Assembly: GCF_900115055.1 (NCBI RefSeq)
Contig: NZ_FOVD01000007.1
Location: 124,001-188,000, forward strand
Source of the DNA: Chryseobacterium oleae
GTDB lineage: Bacteria; Bacteroidota; Bacteroidia; Flavobacteriales; Weeksellaceae
Length of the DNA: 64,000 nucleotides
Direction of reading: 5' to 3'
The notes below the pieces were generated by a model. It was not told where the DNA came from, did no database searches, and was given only the letters and a program-made list of their open reading frames with translations. The position numbers and the translations under genes were made by a program. Below are positions 33,987 through 43,275 of the stretch, piece after piece. Numbering within the stretch: the first letter of the stretch is position 1; every line of letters starts with the position of its first letter.

Positions 33987-35345
33987 CTATACAAATGCAC
34001 TGAATCCGGTGATGGATCTTCCCACAATCAGTGAATTGATCTCTTTTGTTCCTTCATAAGAATAGATGGCTTCAGCATCGGCAACAAATCTTGCCACATC
34101 ATATTCGAGGAGAATACCATTTCCTCCCAGCACTTCTCTTGCTCTTGAGACAATATCTCTGGTTCTCAGGGTACAGAAAACCTTGGCCAGCGAAGCATGC
34201 TCGTCTTTTAAAATTCCTTCATCCTGCATTTCTGACAATCTGAACACCATGGTCTGCATGGCCGTAAGATTAGAAAGCATTTCCACCAGATGCCCCTGAA
34301 TCATCTGGAATGAGGCAATCGGTTTCCCGAACTGCTCTCTGGTTCTGGTATATTGCAATGCACTTTCGTAAGCTCCTCTCGCACACCCCGTGGCCATCCA
34401 TGCTACTCCGGCTCTGGTCATGCGGAGAACTTTTCCGGTATCTTTAAATGAATTGGCGTTTTGCAGACGGTTTTCTTCGGTTACAAGGCAATCCGTCAAA
34501 GTGATCAATCCGTTTTGTACAATTCTGAGTGCCATTTTTCCTTTGATTTTCTCAACGGAATAGCCCGGATTATCTTTTTCTACGATAAATCCTTTCACTT
34601 CTCCACTGTCAAGATCTCTTGCCCAGATAATGATCAGGTCTGCAAATGTTGCATTTCCAATCCATTTTTTCTGACCGTTAAGGATCCAGCCTTCTTCCGT
34701 TTTTTTACAGGTTACCGTAAGACCACCCGCCGCTCCGGATCCTACTTCAGGTTCCGTAAGACCGAATGCACCTATTTTTTCAAACTTCTGCATTTGGGGA
34801 AGCCATTTCTGTTTCTGCTCTTCTGATCCGCATATATAAATAGATCCCATCGCCAATCCTGACTGGACGCCAAAGAATGTAGCAATAGAAGCATCTATTC
34901 TCGCCATTTCCATCGCAATAACCCCTTCCATCAGAAAAGGCATACCCGGACAGCCGTATCCTTCATAGGTCACACCGCAGATATTCAGTTTCTGGAATTT
35001 TGGAATCAATTCAAAAGGAAATTCATCTCTGAGCCAGTAATGATTCACGAGAGGTTTCACTTCTTTTTCCATGAACGCTCTTACCTTAAGCTGAATCTCA
35101 CGTTGCTCCGGAGTCAGTGTATGATAGATGTCGTAAAAATCACCATCAATAGGCGGAAGTTCCCGCTTTTTCTTATTAGGATCAAGCATTTTCATCATTC
35201 CGTTCAACTGTTTATCGTCCAGTTTGGAGAAATTCTGCATCAGCTTGGGCAGATCAACTTTTTGAGAAATAGCACTCAGTTGTTCAAAATCTATGGATCT
35301 GAATAATTCTATAGCGTTTCTGATTTTGGAAAAAGTATTTGACAT
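33987..35345 (-). CDS. Acyl-CoA dehydrogenase family protein (glutaryl-CoA dehydrogenase-like)
   Basis: FAD enzyme that oxidises acyl-CoA. From ATG at 35345 the protein is about 452 residues, with the usual three parts: helical N-domain (LTPEQREIQLKVRAFMEKEV), beta-domain (GAFGLTEPEVGSGAAGG, then WILNGQKKWIGNATFADLIIIWARD) and C-terminal helices (RTREQFGKPIASFQMIQGHLVEM, REVLGGNGILLEYDVARFVADAEAIYSYEGT). The last motif holds the catalytic glutamate region (YEGT) typical of glutaryl-CoA dehydrogenases. An upstream in-frame start at 35402 would add 19 atypical residues. Exact substrate is not certain. Confidence 0.9.
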   Translation of the reverse strand: MSNTFSKIRNAIELFRSIDFEQLSAISQKVDLPKLMQNFSKLDDKQLNGMMKMLDPNKKKRELPPIDGDFYDIYHTLTPEQREIQLKVRAFMEKEVKPLVNHYWLRDEFPFELIPKFQKLNICGVTYEGYGCPGMPFLMEGVIAMEMARIDASIATFFGVQSGLAMGSIYICGSEEQKQKWLPQMQKFEKIGAFGLTEPEVGSGAAGGLTVTCKKTEEGWILNGQKKWIGNATFADLIIIWARDLDSGEVKGFIVEKDNPGYSVEKIKGKMALRIVQNGLITLTDCLVTEENRLQNANSFKDTGKVLRMTRAGVAWMATGCARGAYESALQYTRTREQFGKPIASFQMIQGHLVEMLSNLTAMQTMVFRLSEMQDEGILKDEHASLAKVFCTLRTRDIVSRAREVLGGNGILLEYDVARFVADAEAIYSYEGTKEINSLIVGRSITGFSAFV

Positions 35346-35553
35346 AGTAATGTTTTGTGGGATTGATTTGTAAAAGTTAAGCAAAAACTGCTCCGAAAAC
35401 AAGCTGTTCCATGACCACCTGTTTTACAAAACACTCATTTACAATAAATTAAAACAGAAATATTTCTTTACAAACTTTTTGCGGTTGATTTTCAAATATT
35501 ACAAAGGATCCTGGCAGAACTTTGACCTAAGAAAACCCACAAAAATCAACGCT

Positions 35554-36456
35554 ATGAAAACGACTTACATTAAATTATCCCTGTCAGCAGTTCTTTTATT
35601 AGGAATCTATTCGTGTAAAAAAGGAGAAGTGGCCGCCACAGAAGTTTCTGCTTCAGATTCTACTGTTGCCATGGTTACAGACAGTGTTTCTTCTGCCGCC
35701 ACTATGGAAGTAAAGGACAGACAGTTCATTAAAACCGCTGATGTGAATATGGAAGTCAAAGACGTGTACGAAGCGACCGTTTCTATTGAAAAGACTGTTC
35801 AGGATCTTGGAGGATTTGTGACCCACAGCAATCTTCAAAGCAGTATCCTTTCAGAAGACACCTACAATACTTCAGATAATGAAGCCATGCTGATCAAAAA
35901 ATACCAGACAGAAAATACGATGAAGGTACGCGTTCCAACGGAAAAGCTAGGTGAACTGCTTACAAAAATTAATGATAAAAAAGTATTCCTCAATTACAGA
36001 ACCATCAATGCGGAAGATGTAACCTCCAACATCAAGTATGCAGAAATGGAAGGTAAAAGAATTAAAAAGACAGGTGAAAATATTGATCAGCTTAAAACGA
36101 ATAAAGACAAAGTAAATCTTGACAACGACAATATGGCGGAAGGAAACCTGCAGCAGCTGGCTACTATGGATACTAGTGACAACATCAAATACAGCACAAT
36201 AGACATTTACATCAAAGAGCCTAAACTTCGTATTGCTGAAATTGCAGTGACCAACACCCGCAACATTGACAATCAATATAAATTCAATTTTATATATGAC
36301 GCTAAAAATGCCTTCGTCGAAGGGTTTTACCTGATTCAAAAGATCGCTGTGGGACTTATCACTATTTGGCCTATAGTCTTAATCCTAGGTGTCGTTCTTT
36401 ATTTTTTGAGAAAAAGAAAATTGACAAAGTCTGAACACACAAAAGTTCAGGAATAA
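35554..36456 (+). CDS. DUF4349 domain lipoprotein
   Basis: From ATG at 35554 the product has a lipoprotein signal (MKTTYIKLSLSAVLLLGIYSC, Cys near residue 21), a DUF4349 domain (ADVNMEVKDVYEATVSIEKTVQDLGGFV, VPTEKLGELLTKI, later a central helical segment), and a C-terminal membrane helix (about 265-285) with a KRK end. Function unknown. An in-frame ATG 75 bp upstream gives no signal peptide at its start, so 35554 is preferred. Confidence 0.85.
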   Translation: MKTTYIKLSLSAVLLLGIYSCKKGEVAATEVSASDSTVAMVTDSVSSAATMEVKDRQFIKTADVNMEVKDVYEATVSIEKTVQDLGGFVTHSNLQSSILSEDTYNTSDNEAMLIKKYQTENTMKVRVPTEKLGELLTKINDKKVFLNYRTINAEDVTSNIKYAEMEGKRIKKTGENIDQLKTNKDKVNLDNDNMAEGNLQQLATMDTSDNIKYSTIDIYIKEPKLRIAEIAVTNTRNIDNQYKFNFIYDAKNAFVEGFYLIQKIAVGLITIWPIVLILGVVLYFLRKRKLTKSEHTKVQE

Positions 36457-36506
36457 CAAAAGCAATCCTAACCAGCTGGTTATCATCATAATTTTAGATT
36501 TTACAG

Positions 36507-36530
36507 ACCTCCTTTTCCGGGAGGTTTTTT
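36507..36530 (+). terminator. Intrinsic terminator of the DUF4349 gene
   Basis: ACCTCC, loop, GGAGGT followed by TTTTTT. Confidence 0.88.
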
Positions 36531-36613
36531 ATTTTTTCAAAAAAAACTGTAACGATCATTGTACTCCCCTTACCTACTGATTAAAAGAATGAATAATCAA
36601 AAACTTTAATTAT

Positions 36614-37483
36614 ATGAAAAATTTAGTAAAACTTGGGTTCGCAGTAATATTATCGGCAACCTTTATGACCACAAAGGCTCAGAATACAGGCACAGAAAAC
36701 AGTACACTCTGGGAAGTTTCCGGAAATGGCCTTACCCAACCTTCTTATATTGCAGGAACCTGTCATGTGATGTGCAGCAAGGATTTTGAGATTAAGTCTA
36801 AAGTAATGAAAGCTCTGGAAAAATCTGATCAGTTTGTGATGGAGATCAATTATACAGATCCCGCTGAAATGACAGCCATGCAGAAAATGTATCAGACGGA
36901 TAAAAAACTATCGGATCAGCTTAGTCCTGCGGAAGCCAAGGAACTGGATAAAATCCTCGCTGATTACGGAACAGATTTAAAGAAGATGGACCATTCCAGT
37001 TCACAGGCATTATATGCTCTGATTTCAATGAAAGCTATACCGTGTCCACAGACTGACATAAAAATGTATGAAATAGAACTTCTCAAAAATGCGTTGAAAA
37101 GTAAAAAGAAAGTCTCAGGGCTTGAAAAAGTAGAGGATCAGATGACCTCCATTAATAAAGCTTATGATCTGAAAGCAGTCATTCAACAGTTAAAAATGGG
37201 AAAAGAATATGAAACCCTGCTTAACAAAATGGTCAATGCCTTTAAAAAAGAAGATGTACACTCCCTTTACACCCTCTTTAAAGATGATAAAATGATGAAT
37301 GCCGAGCAGGAAAAAGCCATGCTTACGGACAGAAATAAAAACTGGGCAGAAAAAATGCCGGAAATGATGAAAAAAGAAAGTGCTTTCTTTGCCGTGGGAG
37401 GCGCACATCTTATGGGTGACAACGGTGTGATCCATCTCCTGAAAGCGAAAGGATACACCGTGAAACCGGTATCAAGCTTATAA
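36614..37483 (+). CDS. TraB/GumN family protein
   Basis: The 289-residue product has a signal peptide (cut after TTKAQ, about residue 23), then the family pattern: LWEVSGNGLTQPSYIAGTCHVM with the conserved GTxH-like site, ALEKSDQFVMEIN, and the end FFAVGGAHLMGDNGVIHLLKAKGY. TraB/GumN/Tiki proteins are thought to be proteases or peptide inhibitors. It is 25 bp upstream of an ECF sigma factor gene. Confidence 0.9.
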   Translation: MKNLVKLGFAVILSATFMTTKAQNTGTENSTLWEVSGNGLTQPSYIAGTCHVMCSKDFEIKSKVMKALEKSDQFVMEINYTDPAEMTAMQKMYQTDKKLSDQLSPAEAKELDKILADYGTDLKKMDHSSSQALYALISMKAIPCPQTDIKMYEIELLKNALKSKKKVSGLEKVEDQMTSINKAYDLKAVIQQLKMGKEYETLLNKMVNAFKKEDVHSLYTLFKDDKMMNAEQEKAMLTDRNKNWAEKMPEMMKKESAFFAVGGAHLMGDNGVIHLLKAKGYTVKPVSSL

Positions 37484-37508
37484 TGTATAACCAAACCATG
37501 AAATCATC

Positions 37509-38018
37509 GTGAGCAGTCAAACTGAAACCGCTTTTTTAAAGCTCGTCAACCAGCACAAAGGCATTCTGTACAAGGCCTCCCGTATCTATGCGGATTCTTT
37601 GGAAGACCGGGAAGACCTGCAGCAGGAAATCCTTATTCAGCTGTGGAAATCTTACCAGAACTTCAAGGGGAACAGTGAATTTTCTACATGGATGTACCGT
37701 GTGGCCATCAACACCGCAATCACTTATTTAAAAAAAGAAAAGCAGCGGACGCATAATCAAACCGAGGTGCCCCATCATTTTGAGGTCCAGAATGAAGACT
37801 ATAATCCTGCCAAGGACAAGCAATTAGAAGTTTTTTACGCTGCAGTCCAGGAACTTAAAGCACTGGAAAAAGCCGTCATCTTTTATTTCATGGAAGGAAT
37901 GTCTCACAAAGAAATCGGAGACAACCTGGGGCTTAGCGAAGGCAATGCCCGTGTAAAACTTAACAGAACCAAAGAAAAAATACAGCAAATCATAAAAAAA
38001 TCAGGCTATGAATTTTGA
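37509..38018 (+). CDS. ECF-type RNA polymerase sigma factor
   Basis: The 169-residue protein has sigma region 2 (YADSLEDREDLQQEILIQLWKSY, FSTWMYRVAINTAITYLKKEK, residues about 20-76) and region 4 (ALEKAVIFYFMEGMSHKEIGDNLGLSEGNARVKLNRTKEKIQ, residues about 118-158). No region 3 is present, as in ECF factors. The start is GTG; the nearest ATG upstream is out of frame and ends in a stop overlapping this GTG. It overlaps the next membrane protein gene by 11 bp, a typical sigma/anti-sigma arrangement. Confidence 0.92.
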   Translation: MSSQTETAFLKLVNQHKGILYKASRIYADSLEDREDLQQEILIQLWKSYQNFKGNSEFSTWMYRVAINTAITYLKKEKQRTHNQTEVPHHFEVQNEDYNPAKDKQLEVFYAAVQELKALEKAVIFYFMEGMSHKEIGDNLGLSEGNARVKLNRTKEKIQQIIKKSGYEF

Positions 38019-38616
38019 TCAATTAAAAGAACAGTGGAATAACGAAGACGGCGACAGCGTCAACATTCCCAACACCATAGAACAGCTCAAGAAAAGCAAA
38101 CATCCTATCGAAAAGATCCAGAAAAGCATGAAAGCGGAATTTCCAATGCAGGTGATTGCCGTCATTCTTATCGCCTTCTTTCCACAGCAGCTCCGTTTTC
38201 CGGAATCTCAATATATTATTTATTACACTTCGTATGCGATGCTGGTTGTGATCTCCTCTTACTACCTGTTCGGATTCTATAAATTTTATAAGCAGACCGA
38301 ACTGTACGACGGAAATACCAAGAACAGCCTCTGGAAAATATACCACGAACTGAAGTTGAACATGGAAAGATACCAGTCTTTCGGATTCCTGCTTCTTCCA
38401 CACTTTATGATCACACTTGGTTTGGAATTCTATAATATACTGGAGAAAAAAGGAGAATCTTTAGGTGATATGTCAAGCACTTATCAGCAGGCTTTAATCA
38501 TCAGCGTTCTGATCGGAACGGTAGCCATTGTCACCAGCATTGTACTATGGACAAAATACATCTACGGAAGAAATGCCAAACGTCTGGAAAATATCCTGAA
38601 CGAAATGGATGAATAA
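38008..38616 (+). CDS. Membrane protein, possible anti-sigma partner
   Basis: The 202-residue product has a charged cytoplasmic N-terminal part (about 1-45; FDQLKEQWNNEDGD) and four hydrophobic segments (about 46-62, 70-92, 125-145, 155-180). It overlaps the ECF sigma gene by 11 bp and is in the position where anti-sigma genes stand, but it has no zinc-binding anti-sigma motif. Anti-sigma activity is inferred only from position. Confidence 0.7.
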   Translation: MNFDQLKEQWNNEDGDSVNIPNTIEQLKKSKHPIEKIQKSMKAEFPMQVIAVILIAFFPQQLRFPESQYIIYYTSYAMLVVISSYYLFGFYKFYKQTELYDGNTKNSLWKIYHELKLNMERYQSFGFLLLPHFMITLGLEFYNILEKKGESLGDMSSTYQQALIISVLIGTVAIVTSIVLWTKYIYGRNAKRLENILNEMDE

Positions 38617-38911
38617 CTCAAATTACCTGCAAAACTTGGGTAAGAGATCAAGTTTTTTTTAACGCAAAGCTTCATCTTGTTAGTATTTAGTTTTAAGGAA
38701 GGCAAAGACTGTGACTGCGTCACTAATGAAGCTATCGGTATAAAGCATCTGCTCAATCGAATCAATGAAATTAATTCCGCTCTTTGCTTCCCTTTATCAT
38801 TAGGATAATCAATTTCTTTGCGTCAAAAAATGCTTATCTGCTTTATCCGTACAATCTGCGAGAACACATTATTATAACTTTCCCCACTATCTCTCACCAA
38901 ACAATAACCAT

Positions 38912-38944
38912 CAAACCTCAGACCTGATCTGGGGTTTGTTTTTT
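38912..38944 (+). terminator. Intrinsic terminator upstream of pgi
   Basis: CAAACCTCAGA pairs with TCTGGGGTTTG across a short loop, with one G-U pair, followed by a T run. It lies 300 bp after the last plus-strand gene. Confidence 0.75.
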
Positions 38945-38995
38945 AAAAAAATGTTATTTATCGTGCTCAAATTTATCTGAGGTTTTATTTTTCCT

Positions 38996-39003
38996 TAAAT
39001 TTG
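38996..39003 (+). promoter_or_regulatory. -7 box of the pgi operon
   Basis: TAAATTTG matches TAnnTTTG and is followed by GC, as often in flavobacterial promoters. Transcription should start near 39010. Confidence 0.5.
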
Positions 39004-39083
39004 CACATCAGAAATAAAATGATATGGATTTTAAACATTTTGATCCAGCCCATCATTTTCTGAATCTACTAAATTCCAAAAGT

Positions 39084-40724
39084 ATGCTATCAAAAATAAA
39101 TCCTATACAAACCAACAGCTGGAAGGCTCTTGACGAACATTTTGCAGGAAATGACTTTGATTTGAGAAGTCTTTTTCAGTACAATCCTGAGCGTTTCAAT
39201 GAATTTTCTATACAAAAGGACAATTTCCTTTTTGATTATTCTAAAAACCTGATCGATTCAAGAACTAAGGAACTTCTGCTTCATCTGGCAGAAGAGTGTC
39301 AGCTGAAAGACGCTATTTCCAAAATGTTTTCAGGTGACAAAATCAATGAAACAGAAGGAAGAGCAGTTCTGCATACAGCTTTGAGGGATTTTTCGGATAA
39401 AGAAATCATCGTAGACGATGAAAACATAAAACCTCAGATCAGAAGAGTTCTTGATCACATGAAAACGTTCTCTGAAAAAATCATTTCAGGAGAGCACAGA
39501 GGCTTCAGCGGAAAAGAAATCACTGATGTTGTGAATATCGGAATCGGAGGTTCAGATCTTGGACCGGTGATGGTTTGTTCAGCTTTAAAACATTTTAAAA
39601 CAAGATTAAACGTTCACTTCGTTTCAAACGTAGACGGGAATCACATTGCTGAAACCGTTAAAAAACTGAATCCTGAAACCACTTTATTCATTATTGCTTC
39701 CAAGACCTTTACCACTCAGGAAACGATGACGAATGCCAATTCTGCGAAAGACTGGTTCCTGAAAGCTGGAAAAGAGGAAGATGTGGCGAAACATTTCGTG
39801 GCTTTATCCACTAATGTTGAAGCTGTTAAAAAATTCGGAATTGCAGAAGAAAATATATTTGAGTTCTGGGACTGGGTAGGCGGAAGATATTCTCTTTGGA
39901 GCGCTATCGGCCTTAGCATTGTTCTGGCAGTAGGATATGAGAATTTTGAAGAGCTTCTTAAAGGAGCTTCTGACACCGATCAGCATTTCCAGACTGCAGA
40001 TTTTTCAGAAAACATTCCTGTGTTGATGGGGCTTTTAGGCATCTGGTACCGAAATTTCTATGCTGCCACTACTTACGCGATCCTTCCTTATTCTCAATAT
40101 CTGGACAGATTTGCAGCCTATCTTCAGCAGGGAGATATGGAAAGTAACGGAAAATGCGTAGACAGAAACGGTGAATTCGTGGAATACGAAACAGGACCGA
40201 TTATCTGGGGTGAGCCGGGAACCAACGGACAACACGCCTTTTACCAATTGATCCACCAGGGGACAGAACTTATTCCTGCCGATTTTATCGCTTATGCGAA
40301 AAGCAGCAATGCCGTTTCTGATCATCAACCGAAACTTTTAGCTAACTTTTTTGCTCAGACTGAAGCACTTGCTTTCGGAAAATCTGAAGAGGAAGTAGAA
40401 CAGGAATTAAGAAATGAAGGGAAAAGTGATGAAGAAATTGACAGACTTCTAAATTATAAAGTCTTCCACGGAAACACACCTACCAACTCTATATTATTCA
40501 AGGAATTAACTCCTTTTTCACTGGGACAGCTGATTGCCTTGTATGAGCATAAAATCTTTGTTCAGGGTGTGATCTGGAATATTTTCAGCTTCGATCAGTT
40601 CGGAGTGGAATTAGGAAAAGTGTTAGCCAATAAGATCCTTCCTGAGCTTGAAAACAATGAGGCGGTAAGTTCTCATGACAGTTCTACCAACGGATTGATC
40701 AATTATTATAAAGGAAATAAATAG
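39084..40724 (+). CDS. pgi: Glucose-6-phosphate isomerase
   Basis: Pgi interconverts glucose-6-phosphate and fructose-6-phosphate. From ATG at 39084 the product is 546 residues, the usual length. It has the family signatures VNIGIGGSDLGPVM (near 152), FIIASKTFTTQETM (near 205), WDWVGGRYSLWSAIGLS (near 265), and GVIWNIFSFDQFGVELGKVLA near the end with the catalytic lysine region preceding it. An upstream in-frame ATG at 39024 would add 20 residues that are not typical, but it lies just after the promoter and cannot be ruled out. It leads an operon with a methyltransferase, folD and queE. Confidence 0.96.
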   Translation: MLSKINPIQTNSWKALDEHFAGNDFDLRSLFQYNPERFNEFSIQKDNFLFDYSKNLIDSRTKELLLHLAEECQLKDAISKMFSGDKINETEGRAVLHTALRDFSDKEIIVDDENIKPQIRRVLDHMKTFSEKIISGEHRGFSGKEITDVVNIGIGGSDLGPVMVCSALKHFKTRLNVHFVSNVDGNHIAETVKKLNPETTLFIIASKTFTTQETMTNANSAKDWFLKAGKEEDVAKHFVALSTNVEAVKKFGIAEENIFEFWDWVGGRYSLWSAIGLSIVLAVGYENFEELLKGASDTDQHFQTADFSENIPVLMGLLGIWYRNFYAATTYAILPYSQYLDRFAAYLQQGDMESNGKCVDRNGEFVEYETGPIIWGEPGTNGQHAFYQLIHQGTELIPADFIAYAKSSNAVSDHQPKLLANFFAQTEALAFGKSEEEVEQELRNEGKSDEEIDRLLNYKVFHGNTPTNSILFKELTPFSLGQLIALYEHKIFVQGVIWNIFSFDQFGVELGKVLANKILPELENNEAVSSHDSSTNGLINYYKGNK

Positions 40725-40727
40725 CAG

Positions 40728-41552
40728 ATGTCTGCATTACGGTCATATTATTATAAACTTCCTCCGGGCCTCAGGCTTTTGGGGAGAAAGCTCTATTACT
40801 TCCCGATAGACCTCTATGACGGGTTTACCGGAAAAAGATCTAAAAACGAGCCTAAAAAGGGAGATATTTATGTAGGAGGCAGCGACTTTATTCCTCACGG
40901 GATCCGTCAGGCCAATGCGCTGAAAAAATATATCGGCTTACAAAATACCGATCGTGTGCTGGATGTAGGATGCGGAATCGGAAGAACCGCTGTAGCCCTT
41001 ACCGGAATCATTGATAAAGGAACTTACGATGGTTTTGATGCTGTAGAAAAAGGAATCAACTGGTGCAATAAAAATATCGGCCAAAAACATCCGAATTTTA
41101 AATTCAAGTTTACCCCGATTTATAATGATCTGTACAATACTTTCAGCCAAAAAGCGGAAGATTTTACATTTCCTTATGATGATGCCCAGTTTGACAAAGC
41201 ATTTCTCTTCTCAGTCTTCACTCACATGCAGATTCCTGAGATCAAAAGATATCTGAGCGAGATCAGCAGAGTTTTGAACAGCGGCGGACAATGTCTGGCC
41301 ACATTCTTCCTGTATGATGAATCTAAAAAGGAATTTGGAACCATGCCATTTCCTCATCAGTATGAAGGATACAGACTTATGGATGATAAAGTAACCGCAG
41401 CCAATATCGCGGTAAGCATTCCATTGCTGAACCAGATGGCAGCAGAAGCAGGACTAAAAGTAACGACCGTAAAAGGAGGGTTCTGGAGAACTGATGTAGA
41501 AAAGGAAGGTGCCGATGAGTTCCAGGATATTGTTGTATTCAATAAAATCTAA
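40728..41552 (+). CDS. Class I SAM-dependent methyltransferase
   Basis: The 274-residue product carries the SAM-binding motif VLDVGCGIGRTAVAL (about residues 76-90), an acidic strand end GFDAVEKGINW, and the later FDKAFLFSVFTHM and ISRVLNSGGQCLATFFL that fit class I methyltransferases acting on small molecules or sugars. It starts 3 bp after pgi, so it is co-translated with it. Substrate unknown. Confidence 0.85.
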   Translation: MSALRSYYYKLPPGLRLLGRKLYYFPIDLYDGFTGKRSKNEPKKGDIYVGGSDFIPHGIRQANALKKYIGLQNTDRVLDVGCGIGRTAVALTGIIDKGTYDGFDAVEKGINWCNKNIGQKHPNFKFKFTPIYNDLYNTFSQKAEDFTFPYDDAQFDKAFLFSVFTHMQIPEIKRYLSEISRVLNSGGQCLATFFLYDESKKEFGTMPFPHQYEGYRLMDDKVTAANIAVSIPLLNQMAAEAGLKVTTVKGGFWRTDVEKEGADEFQDIVVFNKI

Positions 41553-41573
41553 ATAAAAGTAAAAAAAGTAAAA

Positions 41574-42458
41574 ATGGCAGAAATTCTTGACGGACTTAAA
41601 GTATCCAAAGAAATAAAAGCGGAGATCAAGGTTGAAGTGGAAAAGATCCTTGAAAGCAAGAAAAGAGCACCGCACCTGGTAGCGATTCTTGTAGGAAACA
41701 ACGGAGCGAGCAAGGCGTATGTAAACAGTAAAGTAAAAGACTGTGAGGAAGTTGGATTCCGTTCTACGCTTGTCAAATTCCCAAGTACGGTTTCTGAATC
41801 TGAATTATTGGAAAAAATCGATGAGCTGAATAAATCTAAATCAGTGGACGGTTTTATCGTACAGCTTCCTTTACCGGATCAGATCGATCAGGAGAAAATC
41901 ATTCTGGCTATTGATCCAAGAAAAGATGTGGATGGTTTCCACCCTGAAAACTTCGGAAAAATGGCGTTGGAAATGGATACGTTCCTTCCTGCTACACCAT
42001 TCGGGATTCTGACATTATTGGAAAGATACAATATTGAAACTAAAGGAAAAGACTGTGTGATCATTGGAAGAAGTAAAATCGTAGGAAGACCTATGAGCAT
42101 CCTGATGGGAAGAAAAGATTTCCCGGGTAACTCTACCGTGACTTTAACACACTCTTACACAAAAGACATCGAAGAATATACAAAAAAAGCAGACATCGTT
42201 ATTACTGCTTTAGGTGATCCTCATTTCCTGAAAGGAGATATGATTAAGGACGGTGCGGTAATCGTGGATGTGGGTATCACAAGAGTGGATGATGACTCTC
42301 CAAAAGGATATTACCTTGCGGGTGACGTAGATTTTGACAGCTGTGCAGCCAAAGCAAGCTGGATCACGCCGGTACCGGGAGGTGTAGGCCCAATGACCAG
42401 AGCCATGCTGATGAAGAACACCATCATTGCATACAAAACTTCGGTCTATAACGACTAA
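41574..42458 (+). CDS. folD: Bifunctional methylenetetrahydrofolate dehydrogenase/cyclohydrolase FolD
   Basis: FolD interconverts methylene- and formyl-tetrahydrofolate. The 294-residue product has the N-terminal catalytic part (YVNSKVKDCEEVGF with the key Tyr/Lys near 46-50, DGFIVQLPLPDQID) and the NADP-binding part (IIGRSKIVGRPMSILM near residue 164, ADIVITALGDP, DVGITRVDD, and the final PVPGGVGPMTRAML). Length is typical. It is in the pgi operon ahead of queE. Confidence 0.97.
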   Translation: MAEILDGLKVSKEIKAEIKVEVEKILESKKRAPHLVAILVGNNGASKAYVNSKVKDCEEVGFRSTLVKFPSTVSESELLEKIDELNKSKSVDGFIVQLPLPDQIDQEKIILAIDPRKDVDGFHPENFGKMALEMDTFLPATPFGILTLLERYNIETKGKDCVIIGRSKIVGRPMSILMGRKDFPGNSTVTLTHSYTKDIEEYTKKADIVITALGDPHFLKGDMIKDGAVIVDVGITRVDDDSPKGYYLAGDVDFDSCAAKASWITPVPGGVGPMTRAMLMKNTIIAYKTSVYND

Positions 42459-42465
42459 TTTTAAA

Positions 42466-43095
42466 ATGAATAAAGAAGAAGATATTTTATTAAAAGAAGG
42501 TAAAATGCTCCCTGTGATGGAGCATTTTTACACTATTCAAGGGGAAGGTGCGCATACCGGAAAAGCGGCTTACTTTATCAGACTGGGAGGTTGCGACGTT
42601 GGCTGCCACTGGTGTGATGTTAAAGAAAGCTGGGATCCTACGCTGCACCCCTTGATGAATGCTGAAGAAATTGCAGAAACTGCCGCAAAACACTGTAAAA
42701 TTATTGTGCTGACCGGTGGCGAACCATTAATGTGGAATTTAGATATTTTAACTTCTAAATTGAAAGAATTAGGCTGCACGATACATATTGAAACTTCAGG
42801 AGCGTATCCTTTAAGCGGACAAATCGACTGGATTACCCTTTCACCAAAGAAAACCGGGCTTCCGAAAGAAGAAATTTATGCTAAAGCTCACGAACTTAAA
42901 ATGATTATTTTTAATAATAATGATTTTAAATTTGCTGACGAGCAGGCTGCAAAAGTTTCTGAAAACTGCAGGTTATATCTTCAGAGCGAATGGAGCAAAC
43001 GTGATGAAATGTACCCAAAGATCACCGATTTTATTCTGGCTCACCCGGAATGGCAGGCTTCGGTTCAGACTCATAAATATTTGAATATCCCATAA
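42466..43095 (+). CDS. queE: 7-carboxy-7-deazaguanine synthase QueE
   Basis: QueE is the radical-SAM enzyme forming 7-carboxy-7-deazaguanine for queuosine. From ATG at 42466 the product is 209 residues. It has FYTIQGEGAHTGKAAYFIRLGGCDVGCHWCD with CX3CX2C for the 4Fe-4S cluster (near residues 33-40), and ILTSKLKELGCTIHIETSGAYPL. No queC, queD or queF is in this window. The start follows the folD stop by 7 bp, with an upstream alternative TTG overlapping folD that is less likely. Confidence 0.94.
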   Translation: MNKEEDILLKEGKMLPVMEHFYTIQGEGAHTGKAAYFIRLGGCDVGCHWCDVKESWDPTLHPLMNAEEIAETAAKHCKIIVLTGGEPLMWNLDILTSKLKELGCTIHIETSGAYPLSGQIDWITLSPKKTGLPKEEIYAKAHELKMIIFNNNDFKFADEQAAKVSENCRLYLQSEWSKRDEMYPKITDFILAHPEWQASVQTHKYLNIP

Positions 43096-43275
43096 AGATC
43101 ACTTCCCTTAGATTCTACAGAGCAAATTTGAATGAGATTATTTTTTATTCTTATGAATGGTTTTCTTCATGAAGTATCCAAGTAGTAGGACGAAAATTGA
43201 TAATATTCATCGAATATGAGATATACCATAAAAAATATGTACCTTAGCTCTTCGTATCCGTTTAAACACCGATAG

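Larger units (their letters stand above)
38617..39023. other. Non-coding stretch with inverted ACGCAAAG/CTTTGCGT ends
   Basis: No gene was found here. ACGCAAAG (38662-38669) and CTTTGCGT (38816-38823) are reverse complements about 150 bp apart, flanked by T and A runs, and the region after them contains AATCTGCG. This resembles the worn element at 31.5-31.7 kb. A terminator hairpin and the pgi promoter follow. Confidence 0.45.

Noticed and set aside
42427..42465. Upstream TTG start for queE overlapping folD
   Set aside because: It adds 13 residues read from the end of folD; the ATG at 42466 fits the start of QueE proteins.
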